Assembly: GCF_040515995.1 (NCBI RefSeq)
Contig: NZ_CP159485.1
Span: 2,480,001-2,544,000, forward strand
Source of the DNA: Proteinivorax hydrogeniformans
GTDB lineage: Bacteria > Bacillota > Proteinivoracia > Proteinivoracales > Proteinivoracaceae
DNA: 64,000 bases
Reading direction: 5' to 3'
The notes under the pieces were generated by a model, which had not been told where the DNA came from, searched no databases, and worked only from the letters and a program-made list of their open reading frames with translations. The translations under genes were made by a program, and so were the position numbers. Every line of letters starts with the position of its first letter. The stretch's first letter is position 1. Shown piece by piece: positions 57,306 to 64,000 of this stretch.

Positions 57306-59849
57306 CTATTCTTCCCTAAGTGTATCTATTATATTCATCTCTTTTACCCTTTGCACTGTAGCTCTGGAAGCTAACAGTGATACCACTATGGCCGCTATTA
57401 TTACAATGATGTTTGGAGTCCATGGAAACTCCCAAGGAACTTCCCTTATATCACTCATCAAGTTATATAGCCAATATCCTAACAGATTTCCGATTATACA
57501 CCCATATATAACCCCTATAACTCCGCTTAAAATTGCTTCATACCGTATCATGTTTATTAAGCTTTTAGGTCCCATACCTACAGCTCGCAGCATGGCGAAT
57601 TCCTTAGTTCGCGTAAGAAGATTGGTGCTGACTGTGTTTATTATATTTAGCGCTCCGATAACGCTAATTAGCACGATAAATCCGTATATGAAAACAGAAA
57701 TCTCTCGCATTACCTGCCTATCTCTACGCACTAAGTGTAGATTATCATGCACAAAGCCATTTACCCGTTCTGTTATTAAGGTTAACTCATCATTAAGTGC
57801 CATGTGAGTGGTGCTATCTATACCTTCTTCGGCATTTACATAAAATCCATCATACCCTTCTACCACCGTATCCTGATAAATCTCATCTGCCATTATCACA
57901 AAGGGCTCTCCGTTTGTCCCAAAGTCATTTCCTATGGGAGCTCTATCTAAGATCCCCATTACCTTATATTCAAACTTCTCTCCCTCACCTAAATCAATAG
58001 TTACAGTATCACCGACAGAGTAATCTGTAACAGGCACAATACTAAGTCCTGTGTCTGTGAATATTCTGTTGTTTTGTACTAACAGCACTCCTGCACTTTC
58101 TTTTAACTCACTGTAGTTTACACTACCTGCAGTAAGTTCTTTTTCAGCTAGATTGAATAAAGCCTTGTTATAACCTATAATGCGCACATCCATGCCATCT
58201 ATGGGGTCATTAAGTCGCTCACCATTAGGCTTATTTAATTGTTGCTCATATTGGCGGCTAACATCATCAGGAGATATTATTAGCTCTGCCCAGTACTCCA
58301 TTTTGGGGTAAGCACTTTCTACACCTGTAAGTTCAAGTATGTCTGTATAGTCCTGGTCTGAATAAAGGACCTTAGTTTCGTTATTTACCAACTCAAAGTC
58401 TTCGGTATAGTATGCTCTAGTGCTGTCAATTCTGAGGGCATAGTGGCTAAATATGCTAAAGACTATAAATAAAATCACACTAATACTTAAGGAAAAAGCG
58501 GTTATAATAAATCGCTTTTTGTTCCTTTGTAAATTTTTATATGCTAGAGAAATTTCCCAAGAAAAAAGTTTGCTCAAAATAAACCCTTTTCTTTTTTTAT
58601 ATTTTTGTTTTTTAAGTTTAGGACGATAAAAGATAGCTTCTAAAGGCTGCTTTCTTCCCGCATTAACAGCTGGAATAAGCGCAGAAAATATTACCGCAAT
58701 AAAGCCCACTATAGCACTAATTAGAAGAACGAAAGGGGATGTAGTTACCGTAAAGTTTCCAAGTGTCGAGTACGCGTCTTTAGAGAGTAGGTAAAACACT
58801 GTATGCATAGCCAAAACCCCTGCCATTAGCCCCAAAGGAATAGCTATAACGCTTTGTATCGCCGCTTCTACATACACTATCCTTCTAATTTGCTTTGGCG
58901 TAGCTCCTATAGACCGCATTATCCCAAACTGTTTAACCCTTTCTAACATGGAAATGTTAAACGAGTTATATATTACTGCAATTGTAGCAAGGGTAACTAA
59001 GCTAACTAAAAATAATACAATAGACCCTATAGCTGCAAACTCCCTGGCAGCGCCATCATCCACCACTTGACCTTTAAGCAGAAGCAAATACCTGTTGTAG
59101 TACGGTCGCCCCTCTTCTAAGTTTATCTCCCTTGCAATCTCCTCTGTAGTATCTGTTACAGAAAGACCACTCTTTACGGTAAAAAATGCATTAGGAGATC
59201 TTTCCCCTTGATTTTCTAAAGCCACATCATAAGGCAATACACCAACTCCTGCTATGCCTTTATGGGGTCTAGTCACCGTTCCCACAATTTCAAACTTTTT
59301 TACTTTATTTAGGGAAAATTCATCGATCCAAACGCCTTCATCACCTTCATAACGGTGTATGTGACCTAATGGAAGTTCAACCATATCCCCAACCGATAAA
59401 TCATGTCTATGAAGCAGCCATTCTTCCAAAGCTACCTCATTTTTTTTCTCTGGTCCCCTGCCTTCAGTTAGTTTAAATCTGCTTAATTCAAAGAAATCAC
59501 CGTTATAGCCAATAAAGTTAACTGTTGTAGCGTCTTTTGGAATATCAGCTGTATTACTGTACTGGGCCCCAATGTATCCATGCCCTGCTGGTATTTCCAT
59601 AGCCACTTTATTTAGCTTGCTATTTGCTTTTAAAAAGCTGTATTGGTCTAAATCTAAACCATAGAAAGTGACATGATGAGCGCCTTCCTCTTCTTTTATC
59701 CTCTGTATCTCTGTATCTCTAAAGCTCATTAATATAGTACCAATAGATGTTATCATAGACACAGAAATAATAATTCCCAATATGGTTAATCCGGTGCGCT
59801 TTTTTTGCTGCCATAGATATCTTAACGCTAAGGAGGTAATAGATTTCAT
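57306..59849 (-). CDS. FtsX-type ABC transporter permease (operon 2)
   Basis: 847 residues, same architecture as the 49632-52136 permease. The first 40 residues and the last 130 or so are nearly identical between the two, and the cytoplasmic/TM motif RVKQFGIMRSIGATPKQIRRIV is shared, whereas the extracytoplasmic domains (about 45-240 and 465-710) have diverged strongly and differ in length. One-base overlap with the ATPase gene. Confidence 0.87.
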   Translation of the reverse strand: MKSITSLALRYLWQQKKRTGLTILGIIISVSMITSIGTILMSFRDTEIQRIKEEEGAHHVTFYGLDLDQYSFLKANSKLNKVAMEIPAGHGYIGAQYSNTADIPKDATTVNFIGYNGDFFELSRFKLTEGRGPEKKNEVALEEWLLHRHDLSVGDMVELPLGHIHRYEGDEGVWIDEFSLNKVKKFEIVGTVTRPHKGIAGVGVLPYDVALENQGERSPNAFFTVKSGLSVTDTTEEIAREINLEEGRPYYNRYLLLLKGQVVDDGAAREFAAIGSIVLFLVSLVTLATIAVIYNSFNISMLERVKQFGIMRSIGATPKQIRRIVYVEAAIQSVIAIPLGLMAGVLAMHTVFYLLSKDAYSTLGNFTVTTSPFVLLISAIVGFIAVIFSALIPAVNAGRKQPLEAIFYRPKLKKQKYKKRKGFILSKLFSWEISLAYKNLQRNKKRFIITAFSLSISVILFIVFSIFSHYALRIDSTRAYYTEDFELVNNETKVLYSDQDYTDILELTGVESAYPKMEYWAELIISPDDVSRQYEQQLNKPNGERLNDPIDGMDVRIIGYNKALFNLAEKELTAGSVNYSELKESAGVLLVQNNRIFTDTGLSIVPVTDYSVGDTVTIDLGEGEKFEYKVMGILDRAPIGNDFGTNGEPFVIMADEIYQDTVVEGYDGFYVNAEEGIDSTTHMALNDELTLITERVNGFVHDNLHLVRRDRQVMREISVFIYGFIVLISVIGALNIINTVSTNLLTRTKEFAMLRAVGMGPKSLINMIRYEAILSGVIGVIYGCIIGNLLGYWLYNLMSDIREVPWEFPWTPNIIVIIAAIVVSLLASRATVQRVKEMNIIDTLREE

Positions 59850-60529
59850 TATCTAATCACCTCGTCTTTAACCACCCTACCATCATCTATACGAATTATT
59901 CTGTCTGCCTGCTCTGCGATAGATATATCATGGGTTATCATTATTAAGGTTTGCTGGTATCTAGCCACAGACAGCCTAAGAAGATCTATAACCTCCTTAC
60001 TTGATTGACTGTCTAGGTTACCGGTAGGTTCATCGGCTAATACCACCGCTGGCTTGTATATAAGTGCTCTACCTATAGAAGTTCGCTGCTGCTGGCCCCC
60101 GGACAGTTGAGAAGGAAAATGTTTTGTTCTATCATTTAGCCCTAACAGCCCCACTACTTCTTTAAGATAGGCTTTATCCACCTTTTTCCCATCTAACATA
60201 AGTGGAAGGGTTAGATTTTCTTCAGCTGTAAGCACCGGCACTAAATTATAAAACTGGAATATAAACCCTACTTGTCTGCGCCTAAATATAGCTAGCTTTT
60301 CTTCCTTCATGGAATAGATATCTGTCCCGTCTACAAACACCTTCCCCTTTGTAGGCCTATCTAAGCCTCCTAAAAGATGAAGGAGGGTACTTTTTCCAGA
60401 ACCTGATGGCCCCACAACGGCTACAAACTCCCCTTTTTTTATGGAGATATTAACATCCTTTAACGCCTCTACCTTTTCTTGACCTGTTACGTATGTCTTT
60501 GTTAGATTTTCAGTACGTAAAATTTCCAT
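59849..60529 (-). CDS. LolD/MacB-type ABC transporter ATPase (operon 2)
   Basis: 226 residues, Walker A GPSGSGKSTL, signature LSGGQQQRTSIGRAL, Walker B VVLADEPTGNLD. Almost the same as the operon 1 ATPase, including the upstream non-coding sequence. Confidence 0.93.
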   Translation of the reverse strand: MEILRTENLTKTYVTGQEKVEALKDVNISIKKGEFVAVVGPSGSGKSTLLHLLGGLDRPTKGKVFVDGTDIYSMKEEKLAIFRRRQVGFIFQFYNLVPVLTAEENLTLPLMLDGKKVDKAYLKEVVGLLGLNDRTKHFPSQLSGGQQQRTSIGRALIYKPAVVLADEPTGNLDSQSSKEVIDLLRLSVARYQQTLIMITHDISIAEQADRIIRIDDGRVVKDEVIR

Positions 60530-60607
60530 TTAATTCACCCCTAAGTTATCTCATTTTGTATTACAACCCCTATTATAGACCTCTTACCTTACTATTAGGT
60601 GAAGTTT

Positions 60608-60629
60608 AATCTTACATTTTTGTAAGATT
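60608..60629. promoter_or_regulatory. Palindromic operator upstream of ABC operon 2
   Basis: Same AATCTTACA-N4-TGTAAGATT palindrome as at 52895-52916, with the same downstream promoter region (TATAAT). Both ABC operons are probably controlled by the same regulator; the two-component system at 61198-63138 is the nearest candidate. Confidence 0.65.
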
Positions 60630-60649
60630 GAGTAGATTTATGAAAAAGA

Positions 60650-61190
60650 TGTTGGGAATCGGCCATGGTAGTTGGATAGAAGATGGTTGGATGGTTTTTG
60701 GTTATTATAAAAACTAAAGGGTTAATTTTACTCCAGTGGTTTGACATAATAAGTTCTGCTGGAGCACTTTAATGCTCCCCTACAAATTTGGCTGTGGCAG
60801 GGTTTGTGGGGGTATAACCTCCATATTAGCAGCCATATACTGATGGGTCGGCACTGAAGGCGCGACCCCTACCTCTGCGAGGGTGTTAGCTGTCATGGTG
60901 GAAGCTTCTGTACTGCATACTGAAGGCGCTCATAATATTATTGGAGGGTTTGATTGGTGGAAAGCGTTTTTGAACCATGTGAAGGCTTTTATGGTGTTGG
61001 GCCATCCCAAATTTATTTAGCAGAGCCAGTATCCAACCTTACTGGCGACCCATAAGCCATAAAAGACAAGCATTGGTGAAACAGCTGATCACCACCCCAA
61101 ATCCCAAAGATAATATTATGGGTGCCTGAACTGACGGTCAGGAATCGCCACTTAATTGGCCACGGTAATTGGATAGAAGATGGTTGGATG
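60650..61190. repeat. Dispersed intergenic repeat, copy G
   Basis: Full unit with hairpin 1 (60761-60778) and hairpin 2 (60845-60868, loop changed by indels), and body with several differences from copies C-F. Occupies the gap between ABC operon 2 and the histidine kinase gene. Confidence 0.82.
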
Positions 61191-61197
61191 ATTGCTT

Positions 61198-62448
61198 CTA
61201 AATGCTTTTATCCTTAAATAAGGTAATCGTGAACATACTGCCTTCACCTTCTTTGGTGGTGACATTTATAACCCCTTGGTGGTTTTCTACAATACCTTTT
61301 GCAAGGGATAGGCCTATACCGGTGCTATTTTTTTGGGTGTTATACTTTCCTTTATAAAAGCGCTCAAAAATGTGAGGCTTGTCTTTGTTAGTAATTCCTG
61401 CTCCGTTATCTTTTACCTCAATTTTTACAGCTATTGGTGATTGACTTGTTTGTATAGCTATTTTGCCGCTATTAGGGGTGTGTTCTATGGCGTTTTTGAT
61501 AATATTGCTAACGGCCTCTGCGAGCCATTTTTCATCGTGAGACATATAGATATCATCTTCAAAATCAGTGTTAATTTTTATATCTTTTTTCTGCCATAAT
61601 TCTTTTAACGGCTCCATGGCTATAGTAACTGTTTTGGTAATGTCTTTTATCTCACGTTTAAATTCTAACGACTTTGTCTCAAGCCTTGCCATGATTAATA
61701 AATTTCTGACAAGCCATTCCATCCTCTCAACTTGCTGCTCAATTTTTACGGCAAACACTTTAGTTTCTGCATCTTCACACTCCACATCCATTGAAAGCTC
61801 ATTAAATACTTTAATAGAAGAAAGGGGAGTTTTTAGCTGGTGAGAGATGTCGGAAATTATGTTTTTATGCAATAGCTTTTCTTTCCACTGTCTTTTTTGG
61901 GCTGCTGACAATGTTTTTACCATTTTATTAAAGCCGTGACTTAATTTAGCTATATCTCCTTCTACTTCCTCACAAGGAATAGGAATAAGATCGCCTTCCA
62001 CAATGTTTTCCACATGGTTAGCATAGCTGCGAATTTTACGATAAAGCTTATTTAAAAACCATAAGGCTGCAGTCAAAAACAGAGCTAATGATATTAAGGC
62101 TAAGGCTAGTACAAGGTTTAGCTGTATACTTTTGTAGTTAGAAAAAGTCTCATTAGCTGCAAGTGGCAAATCTTGTGTATAACCATACTTTTTAGCTACA
62201 TCTTCCCCCAATTCTCTAATCTCTTCAGAAGGACCTCTGGTAAAGAGAGGCACTAGCTCCTTTTCTAGCTCGGGGTGCTGGTCTGCAATATACCCCATGA
62301 TAGCTATGTTATTTTCCACAGTTTGCCTGTGTAAACTTTCAAGGGCATAATTAAAAGCCACTACCATTAATACCGTAAGCAGCAAAAAAATAATCAAAAC
62401 CCACTTTATAAACTTTCTCACTTCCTCATTTTCCAGCAACGCTAACAT
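61198..62448 (-). CDS. Sensor histidine kinase
   Basis: 416 residues: TM near 15-35, an extracytoplasmic segment of about 80 residues, second TM (about 105-130), HAMP linker, HisKA with ISDISHQLKTPLSSIK (phosphorylated His), and HATPase with NIIKNAIEHT and DNGAGI. Start ATG 62448, 8 nt after AGGGGGG. Pairs with the response regulator 12 nt upstream. The modest external domain could sense an envelope stress or peptide; the signal is unknown. Confidence 0.9.
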   Translation of the reverse strand: MLALLENEEVRKFIKWVLIIFLLLTVLMVVAFNYALESLHRQTVENNIAIMGYIADQHPELEKELVPLFTRGPSEEIRELGEDVAKKYGYTQDLPLAANETFSNYKSIQLNLVLALALISLALFLTAALWFLNKLYRKIRSYANHVENIVEGDLIPIPCEEVEGDIAKLSHGFNKMVKTLSAAQKRQWKEKLLHKNIISDISHQLKTPLSSIKVFNELSMDVECEDAETKVFAVKIEQQVERMEWLVRNLLIMARLETKSLEFKREIKDITKTVTIAMEPLKELWQKKDIKINTDFEDDIYMSHDEKWLAEAVSNIIKNAIEHTPNSGKIAIQTSQSPIAVKIEVKDNGAGITNKDKPHIFERFYKGKYNTQKNSTGIGLSLAKGIVENHQGVINVTTKEGEGSMFTITLFKDKSI

Positions 62449-62460
62449 ACAGTACACCCC

Positions 62461-63138
62461 CTATTTATTCCACTTATACCCCATACCTCTAATTGTTTGA
62501 ATAAGCTTAGGATTTGAAGGGTCCTTTTCGATTTTCCCCCTAATACGCCTTATGTAAACAGATAAAGTATTGTCATCTACAAAGTCTCCCGATTGATCCC
62601 ATAGTTTATCTAAAATAACAGACCTTGTAAGTACCTGGTTTGGATTGTTGATAAAAACAGTAATTAGCTTCCATTCTATGGGGGTTAAGTCGACTTTTTG
62701 ACCATCTTTTAATAATTGTGCTTTTAGAAGGTCGACTTCAATATCGTTAAACTTTAAGTAAGAGGTGGGTTTATCTTCAGACCTTCTCCTAAGAACAGCC
62801 TTAATCCGTGATATTAGTTCTCTGACTCTAAATGGTTTTGCAATATAGTCATCCCCGCCCATATCTAAACCTAAAACCACGTTAACCTCCTCGTCACAAG
62901 CTGTTAAAAATATTATTGGGATAGAGGACTCCTGCCTTATTTCTTTGCAAAGGTCATATCCACTTCCGTCTGGAAGCATAACATCTAGTAAAATAAGTTT
63001 ATAAACTCCTTCAGCAAATTCCTTGCGAGCCTGAGCAAGATTTGAAGCAATGTTCACACAGAATCCCTCGCGCTCTAAAGTATACCGAATCCCCTCGGCC
63101 AGCGTAATGTCATCTTCAACTACAAGTACTTTACTCAT
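62461..63138 (-). CDS. OmpR-family response regulator
   Basis: 225 residues. Receiver domain with EDD acidic pocket, phospho-acceptor Asp in LLDVMLPDG and Lys in AKPF; C-terminal winged helix ending DDNTLSVYIRRIRGKIE and TIRGMGYKW. The recognition-helix region resembles regulators of peptide-antibiotic ABC modules. Direct repeats upstream suggest autoregulation. Confidence 0.93.
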   Translation of the reverse strand: MSKVLVVEDDITLAEGIRYTLEREGFCVNIASNLAQARKEFAEGVYKLILLDVMLPDGSGYDLCKEIRQESSIPIIFLTACDEEVNVVLGLDMGGDDYIAKPFRVRELISRIKAVLRRRSEDKPTSYLKFNDIEVDLLKAQLLKDGQKVDLTPIEWKLITVFINNPNQVLTRSVILDKLWDQSGDFVDDNTLSVYIRRIRGKIEKDPSNPKLIQTIRGMGYKWNK

Positions 63139-63192
63139 TTTTCTCCCCCCAATTTATAAATAATAATAGTTGTTAATCCGCTAATTTCAATA

Positions 63193-63227
63193 ACAGTAAT
63201 TATATACACTATTACAGTAATTATATA
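63193..63227. promoter_or_regulatory. Direct repeat upstream of the response regulator gene
   Basis: ACAGTAATTATATA occurs at 63193-63206 and 63214-63227, spaced 21 bp, i.e. two helical turns, 55-90 bp upstream of the start. Such tandem sites are typical of OmpR-family regulators. Confidence 0.5.
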
Positions 63228-63269
63228 GTAATAGTAGGTGAATTAATAGATATTTAAAGTATTTTGGTG

Positions 63270-63420
63270 GTTGGCTGGTAGCTGGTGGCTGGTGGCAGTT
63301 GGATAGAAGATGGTTGGATTGTTGGATGGGAAAGGCTTAGTATTAGCTACCAATTACTGTCTGGGCCGGCACAGAGGCACGGCCCCTACCTCTTCGAGGG
63401 AAAACATTGGCTCTGGGCAA
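63270..63420. repeat. Dispersed intergenic repeat, copy H (partial)
   Basis: Contains the GTTGGATAGAAGATGGTTGG lead and hairpin 2 (63363-63385) as GGGCCG...CGGCCC followed by CCCCTACCTCTTCGAG. Compared with GGGTCG...CGACCC elsewhere, both sides of one base pair have changed together. Confidence 0.7.
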
Positions 63421-63445
63421 CATTGTTTTTTAATGCTAACGGTTA

Positions 63446-63485
63446 AAAAAATAACCCAACGGTTTTGTCCGTTGGGTTATTTTTT
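63446..63485 (-). terminator. Terminator of the nucleosidase gene
   Basis: AATAACCCAACGG/CCGTTGGGTTATT hairpin with T-run on the minus strand, overlapping the stop codon. Confidence 0.9.
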
Positions 63486-64000
63486 ATAAGTTTTTTAGCA
63501 TTTCTCTTACTAAAGCTAGCGAGTTGTTTGCTGCCTTTTGTACAAACTTTGGAAAATCAACATCGGCTGTGCCGTCGGCTTTGTCTGACATAGCCCTTAT
63601 TATTACAAAGGGAATATTATTTAGGTAACAAGCTTGTGCCACCGCTGCTCCTTCCATTTCTACGCAGTGTCCGTTAAATTCATCGGCTAGGTTCAGCGCT
63701 CTGTCTTTGTCGGCGATAAACTCATCCCCTGATAAGATTCTTCCCTGTATTATCTGTGGAAAACCTTCAATATTTTTACCACTTTCTAACGCCAATTGTA
63801 CTAAGGCATCATCGGCGGCAAACTCTTTTTTGTTAAGTCTGGGAACTGTCCCTGGCTCATAACCAAAGGCGTGAACATTAAGGTCGTGTTGTATACAGTC
63901 TGTGGACACAACTACGTCTAAAACATCCAAACTAGCCGCTAAAGCTCCTGCTACACCCGTAAAAATGATGTTATCCACACCATAATCGTCTATCAAAATC
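63484..64000 (-). CDS. mtnN: 5'-methylthioadenosine/S-adenosylhomocysteine nucleosidase (5' end beyond window)
   Basis: Cleaves MTA and SAH to adenine in methionine salvage and autoinducer metabolism. The visible C-terminal 171 residues include FTGVAGAL, DVVVSTDCIQHD, the ribose-binding EMEGAAVAQA and catalytic Asp in RAMSDKAD. The N-terminal 55-60 residues lie past the right edge. Confidence 0.92.
   Translation of the reverse strand, partial: ILIDDYGVDNIIFTGVAGALAASLDVLDVVVSTDCIQHDLNVHAFGYEPGTVPRLNKKEFAADDALVQLALESGKNIEGFPQIIQGRILSGDEFIADKDRALNLADEFNGHCVEMEGAAVAQACYLNNIPFVIIRAMSDKADGTADVDFPKFVQKAANNSLALVREMLKNL

Overview
The window is AT-rich DNA from a strictly anaerobic, low-GC Firmicute, most likely a clostridium. 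The evidence is an [FeFe] hydrogenase with its complete maturation set, a full selenocysteine (Sec) machinery, a CIRCE-controlled groESL operon, strong GGAGG ribosome binding sites with many GTG/TTG starts, sigma-54 promoters and several Na+-type symporters. Genus cannot be fixed from the sequence alone.

1-13.7 kb is a hydrogen/formate region, all on the minus strand. A sigma-54-type promoter (4983-4998) precedes an operon of a NuoF-like subunit that has lost its FMN/NADH motifs, a multi-cluster [FeFe] hydrogenase, and a Sec-containing formate dehydrogenase whose N-terminal [2Fe-2S] cysteines are all lost (cut by the left edge). Upstream are two hydrogenase-like sensor fusions: one ends in a methyl-accepting chemotaxis signalling domain and has its own sigma-54 promoter, the other ends in a sigma-54 activator AAA+ domain with a Fis-type HTH. 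The maturation operon follows (TM1266-like protein, hydE, hydG, hydF). The simplest reading is a self-contained circuit in which a hydrogenase-like sensor drives sigma-54 transcription of an FDH-hydrogenase complex and of a soluble chemoreceptor.

13.9-28.5 kb holds guaA followed by a GC-rich structured RNA candidate, a duplicated DUF58/transglutaminase set around one MoxR ATPase, groEL/groES with CIRCE, and fdhD with two related small membrane proteins. 28.6-35.2 kb is a compact selenium island: DUF401 transporter, selA, selB, a LysR regulator, selD (itself a selenoprotein) and tRNA-Sec with its own near-consensus promoter. A further selenoprotein, a MerT-like membrane protein with Cys-Sec in place of Cys-Cys, lies at 37.9 kb and is missed by plain ORF calling. 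Window genes thus make, insert and use Sec.

35.4-49 kb is mixed: polysaccharide deacetylase, an ECF-S-like protein, sfsA, an ABC-F ATPase, a phosphatase-like membrane protein, a glycosyltransferase, murC, a Na+/solute symporter with its small accessory protein, and an AGCS symporter.

49-64 kb contains two paralogous ABC transporter operons (FtsX-type permease plus LolD-type ATPase) with the same operator-like palindrome upstream, a PadR/FtsW-like operon, a VanZ-like protein, a two-component system and the start of a nucleosidase gene. The gaps here and at 43.4-44.1 kb are filled by a dispersed intergenic repeat family of about 0.5 kb per unit with two hairpins, one showing a compensatory base-pair change.
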